The notes beneath the pieces are model-generated. The model had not been told where the DNA came from, searched no databases, and saw only the letters and a list, made by a program, of their open reading frames with translations. The position numbers and the translations under genes were made by a program. From Actinotalea sp. (GTDB lineage Bacteria > Actinomycetota > Actinomycetes > Actinomycetales > Cellulomonadaceae), in assembly GCA_014360395.1 (NCBI GenBank), contig JACIXM010000186.1:1-18787 (forward strand): a stretch of DNA of 18,787 nt, read 5' to 3'. Shown one piece after another: positions 11,214 through 18,696 of this stretch (the first letter of the stretch is position 1; the number at the start of each line of letters is the position of its first letter).

Positions 11214-12344
11214 CTACGAGGCGAAGCGGATGGGCACCAGCAGGTACCGGTACCCCTTGTCGTCCTCGCCCTCCAGGGACTCCTGACCGGTGAACTCGAC
11301 GGGCTTGTTCGGGTGCGTGAACGACATCCGCACGAAGTCGGTGTCGAGCGCCCCCAGTCCGTCGAGCAGGAACTGCGGGTTGAACGCGACCGTGATGTCC
11401 TCGCCGGTCAGAGCCGCCTCCAGGGCTTCGGACGCCTGAGCATCATCACCCTGGCCCGCGTCGAGCACCACCTGGCCCTCGCTGAACGCGAGCCGGATCG
11501 GGGTGTTCCGCTCGGCGACGAGCGACACGCGCCGGGCCGCCTCGATGAGCGGCTGCTTGGGCACGACGGCGTGGATGGGCGTCTCGTCCGGGAAGAGACG
11601 GCGCACCGCGGGGTACTCGCCGTCGACGAGGAGCGACGTGGTGTGCCGGCCGCCGGCCTCGAAGCCGATGAGGTCCACGCCGGCACCGGTCGACAGCGCG
11701 ACGGCGACCCGGTCCGAGCCGCCGAGGGACTTCGCGGCGTCGGACAGCGTGCGGGCCCGCACGAGGGCGGTCGCCGCGTAGTCCGGCGCGGCCGGTGTCC
11801 AGCCCAGCTCGCGCAGCGCGAGGCGGTACCGGTCCGTCGCGAGCATCGTGATGCGCTCGCCCTCGATCTCCACCCGGACGCCGGTCAGGAGGGGCAGCGT
11901 GTCGTCCCGGGACGCGGCGACCGTGACCTGGGCGACCGCCGCGGTGAGCTCGTCGCCGGCGATGCTGCCGACGACGTCCGGCATGGCCGGCAGGGCGGGG
12001 TAGTCCTCGACCGGCATGGTCAGCAGCGAGAACCGGCTGGCGCCGCAGGTCACGGAGACCTTGGTGCCGTCCAGGACGACGTCGACGGGCTTGGCCGGCA
12101 GCGCACGTGAGATCTCGGCCAGGAGACGGCCGGAGACGAGCACCGTGCCGGGCTCGCTGACCTCGGCCGCGATCTCGGAGCGGGCCGACACCTCGTAGTC
12201 GAAGCTCGAGAGCTGGACGACGCCGCTCGCGTCCGCCTCGAGGCGGACGCCCGCGAGGACGGGGACGGGGGGCCGGGTCGGCAGGGAGCGTGCGGTCCAG
12301 GTGACCGCCTCCGCCAGCACGTCACGGTCGACCCTGAACCTCAT
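11214..12344 (-). CDS. dnaN: DNA polymerase III beta subunit (sliding clamp)
   Basis: 376 aa, the normal clamp length. DnaN dimerises into the ring that tethers DNA polymerase III and many repair proteins to DNA. The N-terminus MRFRVDRDVLAEAVTWTARSLPTRPPVPVLAG, given here as two conserved stretches, MRFRVDRDVLAEAV and RPPVPVLAG, is typical. So are MPVEDYPALP, ATDRYRLALREL and the closing GYRYLLVPIRFAS. The ATG has AAGGAT upstream. The gene is the first downstream of oriC on this strand and is followed by gnd and recF. A minus-strand TACTGT (12478-12483) about 135 nt upstream is a possible -10 without a good -35. Confidence 0.99.
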   Translation of the reverse strand: MRFRVDRDVLAEAVTWTARSLPTRPPVPVLAGVRLEADASGVVQLSSFDYEVSARSEIAAEVSEPGTVLVSGRLLAEISRALPAKPVDVVLDGTKVSVTCGASRFSLLTMPVEDYPALPAMPDVVGSIAGDELTAAVAQVTVAASRDDTLPLLTGVRVEIEGERITMLATDRYRLALRELGWTPAAPDYAATALVRARTLSDAAKSLGGSDRVAVALSTGAGVDLIGFEAGGRHTTSLLVDGEYPAVRRLFPDETPIHAVVPKQPLIEAARRVSLVAERNTPIRLAFSEGQVVLDAGQGDDAQASEALEAALTGEDITVAFNPQFLLDGLGALDTDFVRMSFTHPNKPVEFTGQESLEGEDDKGYRYLLVPIRFAS

Positions 12345-12642
12345 CGCTCATCCTTCCGCCCGTCCGACCCCGTGGCTCGACGGCGTCCCGCGGACGTCGG
12401 CCGGCTGCTCTGGGTTGCCGGGTGGACGTCGACGCGGTCAGCCCGCTCGAAGGGGGGTGACCCTGTGATCCGTGTGAACAGTACGCGAGTGCACCGACGC
12501 GTCGCTCCGGACGACGCGGGCGTCGGTCGGACGTCTCGGTGCGAGGGGACCGTCGCGGCGGAGGGGGTCGGTGCGCGCCGTCCTCCTCCGGGTGTCGCGG
12601 CCCCGCGTCCGTCCCCATGAAGGCGGTGTGGATCGAGGAGGG

Positions 12643-12665
12643 AGAGATCTGTCGTCTTCATCATC
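12643..12665. other. Candidate DNA unwinding element in oriC
   Basis: A short stretch with about 57% A+T (agagatctgtcgtcttcatc and the next few bases) in an otherwise extremely GC-rich origin. It is flanked by DnaA-box-like 9-mers at 12627-12635 and at 12671-12688 (two directly abutting). It is the most easily melted segment I can see near the box array. The role is inferred from composition and position. Confidence 0.4.
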
Positions 12666-12764
12666 GGTGCTGTGGAACCTGTGGAGGACGCGCATCGTCC
12701 CTGCTCGTGGCGCACGAGGGCGTGTGGACGGGATGTCGACGAGACTGTCGACCGGGAGAGGTGC

Positions 12765-12791
12765 TCGTGGACGACGACGGGTCGTCCACGA
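12765..12791. repeat. Inverted repeat of two DnaA-box-like sites at the centre of oriC
   Basis: TCGTGGACGAC (12765-12775) and GTCGTCCACGA (12781-12791) are perfect reverse complements around a 5-nt loop (gacgg). Each arm contains a DnaA-box-like 9-mer (CGTGGACGA and TCGTCCACG). All clear boxes to the left are read on the minus strand and those just to the right on the plus strand, so this repeat marks the orientation switch. Confidence 0.8.
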
Positions 12792-13034
12792 CGGGCCCGC
12801 GATCACCACACGTGGCTTCCACATGAACGCTGCGTGTCGTCCACCGCTTTCCACAGGGGTTTCCACAGGTGTGTACAGCACGCATCGGGCGGAATGTGGC
12901 ATCCGCGGCAGGCACCGCCGCGCCCGGGGAGCCGGGCTGGCGGTCAGCCGGGTGCGCGGCAGCGAGGACTCGGCGTCACCCGGACGGAGCAGCGCGGTGC
13001 GGAGCGCCGTGCCGGGGTCCGGCGGGGCGCCGTC

Positions 13035-13073
13035 GTCGTCGGGGGTCCGCCGGGGTCGTCGGGGTCCGCCGGG
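13035..13073. repeat. 20/19-bp tandem duplication downstream of dnaA
   Basis: The unit gtcgtcgggggtccgccggg (13035-13054) is followed directly by the same unit lacking one G (13055-13073). It lies in the box-free part of the dnaA-dnaN spacer. It looks like replication slippage in GC-rich DNA; no function is apparent. Confidence 0.75.
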
Positions 13074-13081
13074 TCGGGTGC

Positions 13082-13119
13082 CGCTCAGACCGCGGTGCTG
13101 GTGCTCAACCGCGGTGCTG
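13082..13119. repeat. 19-bp near-tandem duplication covering the dnaA stop codon
   Basis: The 12-mer ACCGCGGTGCTG is at 13089-13100 and again at 13108-13119, a 19-bp period. The second copy encodes the last dnaA residues (Gln-His-Arg-Gly). The first copy lies just past the stop and repeats the end of the gene, including a TGAGC-like segment. Confidence 0.65.
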
Positions 13120-14583
13120 CTGCTTGATCCGGTTCGTGAGCTCGGTGACCTGGTTGTAGATGGAGCGCCGCTCGGCCATGAGCTCGCGGATCTTGCGGTT
13201 CGCGTGCATGACCGTCGTGTGGTCGCGACCGCCGAACTGCTGGCCGATCTTGGGCAGGCTCATCTCGGTGAGCTCGCGGCACAGGTACATGGCGATCTGC
13301 CGGGCCGTGACCAGGACGCGGGAGCGGGAGGAGCCGCAGAGGTCGTCGATGGTGAGGCCGAAGTAGTTGGCCGTCTGGGCGATGATCGCCGCGGCGGTGA
13401 TCTCCGCGGTGTCGTCGTCGGTGATGAGGTCCTTGAGGACGATCTCCGCCAGTGCCAGGTCCACGCTCTGCCGGTTCAGGTTCGCGAACGCCGTGACCCG
13501 GATGAGCGCGCCCTCGAGCTCGCGGATGTTCGTGGAGATCTTCGACGCGATGTACTCCAGGACCTCGTCGGGCGCCTGGAGACGTTCGTTGGCGGCCTTC
13601 TTGCGCAGGATCGCGATCCGGGTCTCGAGGTCGGGCGGCTGGACGTCGGTGATGAGGCCCCACTCGAACCGGGACCGCATCCGGTCCTCGAAGCCGTTGA
13701 GCTGCTTCGGGGGCAGGTCGGAGGTGATCACGACCTGCTTGTTCGCGTTGTGCAGGGTGTTGAACGTGTGGAAGAACTCCTCCATCGTCTGTTCCTTGCC
13801 CTGCAGGAACTGGATGTCGTCGACGAGCAGGACGTCCACCTCGCGGTAGCGGCGCTGGAACGCGCCGGCCTTGCCCTCACCGATGGAGTTGATGAAGTCG
13901 TTGGTGAACTCCTCGGAGTTCACATAGCGCACCCGGACACCGGAGTACAGCGACTGGGCGTAGTGGCCGATCGCGTGGAGCAGGTGCGTCTTGCCCAGGC
14001 CCGAGTCGCCGTAGATGAACAACGGGTTGTACGCCTTGGCCGGCGCCTCGGCGACCGCGACGGCCGCGGCGTGGGCGAACCGGTTGGACGAGCCGATGAC
14101 GAACGTCTCGAAGAGGTACTTCGGGTTGAGGCGGGCCGGCTCGGCCTGCGGCGTGTTCCCGGGGCGCCGCCGACCGGCGTAGGCGCGGTCGTCGAACCGG
14201 CCGAGGTCGTCCTCCACGGCGCGCAGCACGCGGGCGTCGTCGTCGGCGTCGTCCAGGGGGATCTCGGCGGTGGCGGCGCCGTTCGAGCTCGGCGGGGTGA
14301 CGGGGGCGTCGTCGTCGAGCGCCGGGTCGACCATGACGGCGAACCGCGCCTCCACACCGAGGGACCGGCTGAGCGCGCGCGTCAGCTCACCGCGGGCCCG
14401 CGTCTCCAGGTACTCCTTGGTGAAGTCGTTGCCCACGCCCAGGAGCACGGTGCCGTCGAGGAGCCCCATGGGCCGCGCGAGACGGATGAACGCGAGCTGC
14501 TGCTGGGTGGCGACGCCGTCGCCGATGAGGTGGTCGACGGCACGGGTCCAGACCTCGGCGATCGAGTCGTCCTGCCCAACCAC
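13105..14583 (-). CDS. dnaA: Chromosomal replication initiator protein DnaA
   Basis: 492 aa. DnaA binds oriC boxes and, in its ATP form, melts the origin and recruits the helicase. Domain I (about 1-85) is followed by a short Asp/Pro-rich domain II (about 86-150). The AAA+ domain has [17 protein letters not shown], Walker A GDSGLGKT (192-199), Walker B VLLVDD (251-256) and a sensor region QVVITSD. Domain IV ends with the DNA-binding signature [11 protein letters not shown]. The frame is open far upstream, but GTG at 14583 ([12 protein letters not shown]) is chosen because GGGGAG (14591-14596) lies 7 nt before it and homology begins there. A DnaA-box-like site at 14690 suggests autoregulation. 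Confidence 0.99.
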   Translation of the reverse strand: MVGQDDSIAEVWTRAVDHLIGDGVATQQQLAFIRLARPMGLLDGTVLLGVGNDFTKEYLETRARGELTRALSRSLGVEARFAVMVDPALDDDAPVTPPSSNGAATAEIPLDDADDDARVLRAVEDDLGRFDDRAYAGRRRPGNTPQAEPARLNPKYLFETFVIGSSNRFAHAAAVAVAEAPAKAYNPLFIYGDSGLGKTHLLHAIGHYAQSLYSGVRVRYVNSEEFTNDFINSIGEGKAGAFQRRYREVDVLLVDDIQFLQGKEQTMEEFFHTFNTLHNANKQVVITSDLPPKQLNGFEDRMRSRFEWGLITDVQPPDLETRIAILRKKAANERLQAPDEVLEYIASKISTNIRELEGALIRVTAFANLNRQSVDLALAEIVLKDLITDDDTAEITAAAIIAQTANYFGLTIDDLCGSSRSRVLVTARQIAMYLCRELTEMSLPKIGQQFGGRDHTTVMHANRKIRELMAERRSIYNQVTELTNRIKQQHRG

Positions 14584-14689
14584 CAGATGACTCCCCGATG
14601 CGCGATGCGTGCCCAGTCCGTGCGGCGGGGCGCTGCGACGGGGTGCGTCGGGCCCGGTGCCGAGGTCCGCAGTCTCGCACGGCAGCCCA

Positions 14690-14698
14690 TGATCCACA
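14690..14698 (+). promoter_or_regulatory. DnaA-box-like site upstream of dnaA
   Basis: TGATCCACA differs from the classical TTATCCACA box at one position. It lies 107 nt upstream of the dnaA start codon, within the presumed leader. It adjoins a 6-bp inverted repeat CACACA / TGTGTG (14695-14700, 14714-14719). Autoregulation through such sites is known for dnaA in other bacteria; here it is inferred. Confidence 0.5.
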
Positions 14699-14889
14699 CA
14701 CTTCTCCAAAGGCTGTGTGCTTCGGGACGCCCTCCGGCGCCGCGAACCTCCGACATCCTGCCCGGCGTGTCGCGGCGGTGGGTATACGCCGTTCGGGTCA
14801 TGATGGTCGGTTCCACCGCAGCGCCGTCCGCGGGTCGACGCGAGCCGGGTCGCGGGACCTGTGCGGCTCCCGCGGGAGCCCCGCGCGGT

Positions 14890-14918
14890 TTGACCCTGCG
14901 CACCTCGCCGCGTACCGT
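14890..14918 (+). promoter_or_regulatory. rpmH operon promoter
   Basis: TTGACC (14890-14895), a 17-nt spacer and TACCGT (14913-14918, TANNNT) make the best primary-sigma promoter in the window. It faces rpmH and implies a leader of about 150 nt. It probably drives the rpmH-rnpA-yidD-yidC series. Confidence 0.7.
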
Positions 14919-15076
14919 GACACAGCCGTTCTTCGCGGTCCCTCCTGCCTGCGCTCGTCACGCGCCGACCTGTCCGGGTCGCGTTCGCGTGCCGCAGCCG
15001 CTGCGGGGCGGGTCCCGGGACGCCCCTGGATGTCCGTCCTCGCGACGGTGACTGTGATCGAACCTTGGAGTCAGAC

Positions 15077-15214
15077 GTGTCGAAGCGCACCTTCCAGCCG
15101 AACAACCGGCGCCGGGCCAAGACCCACGGCTTCCGCCTGCGCATGCGCACGCGTGCGGGCCGGGCGATCCTCGCCGCTCGCCGGCGCAAGGGTCGCACCG
15201 AGCTCTCCGCCTGA
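15077..15214 (+). CDS. rpmH: 50S ribosomal protein L34
   Basis: A 45-residue, Arg/Lys-rich protein beginning [19 protein letters not shown] and containing [19 protein letters not shown], the invariant L34 sequence pattern. L34 is a late-assembling protein of the large subunit. The start is GTG with GGAG at 15067-15070, 6 nt upstream. It is too short for many gene finders. It heads the plus-strand operon and lies 9 nt before rnpA, the standard bacterial pairing. Confidence 0.98.
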   Translation: MSKRTFQPNNRRRAKTHGFRLRMRTRAGRAILAARRRKGRTELSA

Positions 15215-15223
15215 GTCGTCGCG

Positions 15224-15604
15224 GTGCTCCCCGCGGCGCTGCGGATGCGACGGTCCGAGGAGTTCGCACGGACCATCCGCTCCGGTGCCCGGGCAGGCCG
15301 CACCACTCTCGTCGTGCACTGCGCCGTCGACACCGCACACCGCGAGCCGCACATCGGCTTCGTGGTGTCCAAGGGTGTCGGCGGCGCTGTCGTGCGCAAC
15401 CAGGTCCGACGACGCCTGCGGGGGGCGGTCCTGGAGCACCGGGACCAGGTCCCGGCCGGCACCGACGTCGTCGTCCGGGCCCTCGCCCCGGCGGCCTCGG
15501 CCTCCTACGAGGACCTGAGCTCGGACCTGCGGTCGGCGCTGGGCAGTGCGCTGCGCCGCGCGCGGGGCGGTCGGGCACCGGCCGGTCCGGTGGGTACGCC
15601 ATGA
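15224..15604 (+). CDS. rnpA: Ribonuclease P protein component
   Basis: 126 aa. RnpA binds the RNase P RNA and helps it remove 5' leaders from precursor tRNAs. The N-terminus [19 protein letters not shown] matches the family, and the basic RNR-type helix is [14 protein letters not shown] (56-69). The start is GTG, 9 nt after the rpmH stop. The C-terminal ~20 residues ([13 protein letters not shown]) are a disordered extension. The stop TGA overlaps the yidD ATG (ATGA, 15601-15604), suggesting coupled translation. Confidence 0.97.
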   Translation: MLPAALRMRRSEEFARTIRSGARAGRTTLVVHCAVDTAHREPHIGFVVSKGVGGAVVRNQVRRRLRGAVLEHRDQVPAGTDVVVRALAPAASASYEDLSSDLRSALGSALRRARGGRAPAGPVGTP

Positions 15605-15954
15605 GCGGTCTCGACACCGGTCGCAGCCGGACCGGTGATCAGGTCCGACGTGCGGCCACAGGGCTCCTCCGGCTGGTGCGCCGCAGCCCGCAGCTCCTGC
15701 TGCTCGGGCTGCTGTGGGTCTACCGGAACGTCGTCTCGCCGTTGACGGGGCCGACCTGCCGTTACTACCCCAGCTGCTCGAGCTACGCGGTGGTCGCCGT
15801 CCGGCGGCACGGGGCGCTCCGCGGCTCCTGGCTCGCCGTCCGTCGGCTGGGCCGGTGCCACCCGTGGGCGGCCGGCGGGGTCGACGACGTCCCCCCGGCC
15901 CGCGAGCACACGCAGACCTCCGCCCGGCACGCCGGGCACGTCCACATCCGCTGA
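15601..15954 (+). CDS. yidD: Membrane protein insertion efficiency factor YidD
   Basis: 117 aa. YidD is a small, membrane-associated helper of YidC-dependent insertion. The family signature is complete: [20 protein letters not shown] (41-60), followed by [15 protein letters not shown] and [17 protein letters not shown], with conserved Cys53, Cys59 and Cys86. An N-terminal amphipathic or hydrophobic helix (about 30-41) probably holds it on the membrane. It has an ATG start coupled to rnpA. The last 20 residues are His/Thr-rich and not conserved. yidC starts 12 nt downstream. Confidence 0.97.
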   Translation: MSGLDTGRSRTGDQVRRAATGLLRLVRRSPQLLLLGLLWVYRNVVSPLTGPTCRYYPSCSSYAVVAVRRHGALRGSWLAVRRLGRCHPWAAGGVDDVPPAREHTQTSARHAGHVHIR

Positions 15955-15966
15955 GGAGCACCACCC

Positions 15967-17160
15967 GTGTCGATCGACAGCGTCCTTTACCCGCTCAAGT
16001 GGGTCGTGGCCTGGATCATGTACCTGTTCCACGAGCTGCTGACGATGCTCGGTCTCCCGTCGGAGTCCGGCGCCGCGTGGGTCGGGTCGATCGTCGGCCT
16101 CGTGGTGGTCATCCGGATCCTGCTCATCCCCCTCTTCGTCAAGCAGATCAAGGCCTCCCGCGGGATGCAGCTCGTGGCACCTGAGCTGCAGAAGGTGCAG
16201 AAGAAGTACAAGGGGAAGACGGACCCGGCGTCCCGCGAGGCGATGACCCGCGAGACGATGGAGCTGTACAAGAAGCACGGCACCAACCCGTTCGCGTCCT
16301 GCCTGCCGATCCTGGCGCAGTCCCCCATCTTCTTCGCCCTGTTCCGCGTGCTCTTCACGCTGCCCGCCGTCGCGGCCGGCAACTACCAGAACGGTGCCCG
16401 TGACTCGATCGGCCCGATCGACCAGCAGCTCGCCCAGGAGGCGGAGAACGCGACCATCTTCGGCGCGCGGATCTCCGAGACGTTCCTCGGCTCGGACGAC
16501 GTCAGCGTCAAGATCGTCACCGTCGCGCTCATCATCGCGATGTCCGCCACGACGTTCTTCACGCAGAAGCAGCTGACGCAGAAGAACATGCCGGCCTCGG
16601 CGCTGCAGGGCCCGATGGCGCAGCAGCAGAAGATGCTGCTCTACCTGCTCCCGCTCATCTTCGCGGTCTCGGGCGTCAACTTCCCGATCGGCGTGCTCGT
16701 GTACTGGACCACGACCAACCTCTGGTCGATGGGTCAGCAGTTCTACGTCATCCGCAACAACCCCACCCCGGGCTCGGAGGCGGAGCGGGCCCTCAAGGAG
16801 CGGCGCGCGCGCAAGGCGGCGAAGCGCGGCGTCGTCCTGGAGACGGAGACGCCCACCGTGGTCGAGGAGGTCAAGCCGAAGGGTCAGCGGCAGCAGCCCA
16901 AGCGCAAGGACCGCGCCAAGGGCACGCGTCCCGTGGGCCCGACCTCGCCCTCCGCGGGCGGCCAGGCGGACGGCTCCGACGGGCAGGCCGGGTCGTCCAC
17001 GCCGGAGGTCACCGAGGTGGGGAACGACGGTGCTGCAGGTTCGGCGCCGCAGAGACCCGGGACGACGACGCCGTCCGGTTCCTCCGCCCCGGAAGCGACG
17101 ACCTCGGGGAAGAACCGCAAGAAGAAGCCGCGCGGCGGTGCCTCCGGGCGCCCGCGCTGA
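15967..17160 (+). CDS. yidC: Membrane protein insertase YidC/Oxa1 family
   Basis: 397 aa. YidC inserts and folds inner-membrane proteins, alone or with SecYEG. The first membrane segment starts near residue 5. The conserved groove arginine is Arg50 in VVVIRILLIPLFVKQ. A coiled, charged cytoplasmic loop follows (ELQKVQKKYKGKTDP). Then come LPILAQSPIFFALFRVLF, a segment near 190-205 and the pair LLYLLPLIFAVSGVNFPIGVLVYW. The C-terminal ~110 residues are a Lys/Arg/Pro/Ser-rich tail, which in this family can contact the ribosome. The start is GTG with GAGGAG overlapping the yidD stop. No N-terminal periplasmic domain is present, as usual in Gram-positives. Confidence 0.98.
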   Translation: MSIDSVLYPLKWVVAWIMYLFHELLTMLGLPSESGAAWVGSIVGLVVVIRILLIPLFVKQIKASRGMQLVAPELQKVQKKYKGKTDPASREAMTRETMELYKKHGTNPFASCLPILAQSPIFFALFRVLFTLPAVAAGNYQNGARDSIGPIDQQLAQEAENATIFGARISETFLGSDDVSVKIVTVALIIAMSATTFFTQKQLTQKNMPASALQGPMAQQQKMLLYLLPLIFAVSGVNFPIGVLVYWTTTNLWSMGQQFYVIRNNPTPGSEAERALKERRARKAAKRGVVLETETPTVVEEVKPKGQRQQPKRKDRAKGTRPVGPTSPSAGGQADGSDGQAGSSTPEVTEVGNDGAAGSAPQRPGTTTPSGSSAPEATTSGKNRKKKPRGGASGRPR

Positions 17161-17233
17161 GCGACCCACGACGACCATCGCGCGGAGGCGGTATGGCCGC
17201 TGACGCGCAGGACCGAGCAGGACGGAGACCACC

Positions 17234-17752
17234 ATGGATGAGGCAGCGGGCGTCCAGGAGCCGAGCGGCGAGACGACGGACCTGCGTCGGCTCGAGGAGG
17301 AGGGCGAGATCGCCGCGGACTACCTCGAGGAGCTGCTGGACATCGCCGACCTGGACGGCGACATCGACATCGATGTCGACCACGGGCGTGCGGCGGTGGA
17401 GATCGTCGCCGAGGGTGGATCCGAGCGGGGCCTGCGCCGCCTGGTGGGGGCCGACGGTGAGGTGCTCGACGCGCTGCAGGAGCTGACGCGGTTGGCCGTC
17501 CAGGCGAAGACCGGTGACCGGAGCCGGCTCATGCTGGACATCGCCGGGTTCCGTGCCGGACGGCGTGCAGAGCTGGCGGAGGTGGCGCGCAGTGCGATCG
17601 CCGAGGTGCGGGCCTCCGGCAACGCGGTCGCGCTCGACCCGATGAACCCGTTCGAGCGCAAGGTCGTCCACGACGTCGTGGCCGCGGCGGGTCTGGCGAG
17701 TGACAGCGAGGGCGTGGAGCCGTCCCGGTACGTCGTCGTCCGGCCCGCCTGA
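17234..17752 (+). CDS. khpB: KH/R3H RNA-binding protein KhpB (Jag-like)
   Basis: 172 aa. It has an acidic N-terminus (1-50) instead of the Jag-N domain of Firmicutes. A KH-type domain contains LVGADGEVLDALQELTRLAV (70-89), and an R3H domain has the diagnostic Arg142-x3-His146 in FERKVVHDVV. The KH GxxG loop reads GADG, without the basic residues that usually contact RNA. The protein is a probable RNA chaperone or regulator partnering KhpA; its cellular targets here are unknown. The ATG has GGAG 6 nt upstream. It lies 73 nt after yidC and 48 nt before rsmG. Confidence 0.93.
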   Translation: MDEAAGVQEPSGETTDLRRLEEEGEIAADYLEELLDIADLDGDIDIDVDHGRAAVEIVAEGGSERGLRRLVGADGEVLDALQELTRLAVQAKTGDRSRLMLDIAGFRAGRRAELAEVARSAIAEVRASGNAVALDPMNPFERKVVHDVVAAAGLASDSEGVEPSRYVVVRPA

Positions 17753-17800
17753 CCGATCGCATCGCAGTGGCGCGCCGCCCGGCGCGGCAGGAGGTGAGTC

Positions 17801-18526
17801 GTGGACCCGGAGACCGAGGCGGTCGGTCCCCTGACCCCGTCCGTGCAGCGGCTGGCGGGTGCGCGGCTCCTGCACCTGGAGCGGTACGCCACCGCACTGC
17901 GCGACGAGGGCGTGCTGCGGGGTCTGATCGGTCCACGGGAGATTCCGCGCCTGTGGGAGCGCCACATCCTCAACTCCGCGGCGGTGGCGCCCTTCCTCCC
18001 CGAGACCGGCTCGGTCGCTGACCTCGGAAGTGGTGCCGGCCTGCCCGGTGTGGTGCTGGCCTGCCTCCGACCGGAGCTGCAGTTCGTCCTCGTGGAGCCC
18101 ATGCTGCGGCGGACGACGTGGCTGGAGGAGGTGGTGGAGCACGTCGGCCTCGAGAACGTCGAGGTGCGCCGTGCGCGGGCGGAGGATCTTGTCGGTGAGC
18201 TGACCGTCGACGCCGTCACCGCGCGAGCCGTTGCGCCGCTGGAGCGGCTGGCCGGGTGGGCGCTGCCCTTGTGCCACGTTGGCGGTGTCCTGCTGGCCCT
18301 CAAGGGTGGCCGCGCGCAGGAGGAGCTGGACGCTGCTCGACCGCACCTCGGTCCCCTGGGTGGTGACGGCGGTGAGGTCCTCACGGCAGGGACGGTGCCG
18401 GAGGTCGAGGCGACGTCGGTCGTGATGGTGCGGAAGGTGCGCGCCACGGAGATGACCGGGCGGTCCGGTGCCACCGAGCCGACCCGGAGGCCGACCGGGC
18501 GACGGCGGCGCCGCGGGTCCCGCTGA
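17801..18526 (+). CDS. rsmG: 16S rRNA (guanine527-N7)-methyltransferase
   Basis: 241 aa. RsmG (GidB) methylates G527 of 16S rRNA using S-adenosylmethionine; its loss is known to give low-level streptomycin resistance. The N-terminal helix RLLHLERYATAL and REIPRLWERHILNS (47-60) are typical. The SAM-binding motif is VADLGSGAGLPG (72-83), followed by VLVEP (96-100) and the TARAVAPLERL segment. The C-terminus ends in an Arg-rich tail (RRPTGRRRRRGSR) that may help RNA binding. The start is GTG with an excellent GGAGGTGA (17790-17797). Position before the parS/parAB locus is the usual one. Confidence 0.97.
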   Translation: MDPETEAVGPLTPSVQRLAGARLLHLERYATALRDEGVLRGLIGPREIPRLWERHILNSAAVAPFLPETGSVADLGSGAGLPGVVLACLRPELQFVLVEPMLRRTTWLEEVVEHVGLENVEVRRARAEDLVGELTVDAVTARAVAPLERLAGWALPLCHVGGVLLALKGGRAQEELDAARPHLGPLGGDGGEVLTAGTVPEVEATSVVMVRKVRATEMTGRSGATEPTRRPTGRRRRRGSR

Positions 18527-18649
18527 CTGCGGCTCGCTGCCAGGCGCCTGCCGCGTCGGCGGGGAGTTTGTGGTGCACCCGATCGAGCGCATCGCGGCCC
18601 TGCGAGGCAACCCGGCGGGTCGCGCTGTGGGGAGCGGTGGGATCGGGGC

Positions 18650-18665
18650 TGTTCCACGTGAAACG
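18650..18665. other. parS site 1
   Basis: TGTTCCACGTGAAACG, one base from the 16-bp parS consensus TGTTNCACGTGAAACA. ParB binds such sites to load onto and segregate the chromosome. It lies after rsmG, where parA and parB are expected just beyond the window. Confidence 0.92.
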
Positions 18666-18680
18666 GTGGTGGCAGCGGGA

Positions 18681-18696
18681 TGTTCCACGTGAAACA
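18681..18696. other. parS site 2
   Basis: TGTTCCACGTGAAACA, an exact match to the parS consensus, 31 bp (about three helical turns) from the first site. The two sites lie on the same DNA face, which suits cooperative ParB loading. Confidence 0.96.

Larger units (their letters stand above)
12345..13104. other. Chromosomal replication origin (oriC) between dnaA and dnaN
   Basis: A 760-nt gene-free stretch between dnaA and dnaN, the standard actinobacterial origin position. DnaA-box-like 9-mers with a TCCAC/TGTGG-type core occur at 12421, 12473, 12627, 12671, 12680, 12723 and 12766 (read on minus), then at 12782, 12815, 12837, 12847 and 12859 (read on plus); a weak minus one lies at 12870. None equals TTATCCACA or TTGTCCACA exactly, and some diverge at two positions. 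The boxes end near 12880. The remaining ~220 nt up to dnaA has no box and contains short tandem duplications. Origin function is inferred from position and box density. Confidence 0.93.
14584..15076. other. Divergent regulatory region between dnaA and rpmH
   Basis: 493 nt with no supported gene. It carries the dnaA ribosome-binding site (14591-14596) and a DnaA-box-like site at 14690. A minus-strand TATACC lies near 14781-14786, with CCGACC 18 nt upstream, as a weak dnaA promoter candidate. The rpmH promoter is at 14890-14918. In the ~150-nt rpmH leader, GGGGCG / CGCCCC (15005-15010, 15021-15026) could form a 6-bp stem with a 10-nt loop. Confidence 0.6.

Noticed and set aside
15005..15026. 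Riboswitch or attenuator in the rpmH leader
   Set aside because: Only one 6-bp stem is visible; no known riboswitch core or leader peptide could be recognised.
12571..15051. Plus-strand open frame crossing oriC and dnaA
   Set aside because: It runs through the box array and opposite dnaA, with no supported start or domain.
14584..15462. Upstream extension of the dnaA frame to a 785-residue protein
   Set aside because: The frame is open only because of high GC. Homology and the GGGGAG ribosome-binding site place the start at 14583, and the extension would run antisense through rpmH and into rnpA.
15505..17235. Minus-strand open frame of about 576 codons opposite yidD and yidC
   Set aside because: It is an antisense shadow of well-supported genes with a composition typical of reversed GC-rich coding DNA.
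17193..17486. Short ORF starting before khpB in another frame
   Set aside because: It overlaps khpB almost entirely, and its translation is Arg/Ser-rich frame-shifted khpB sequence.
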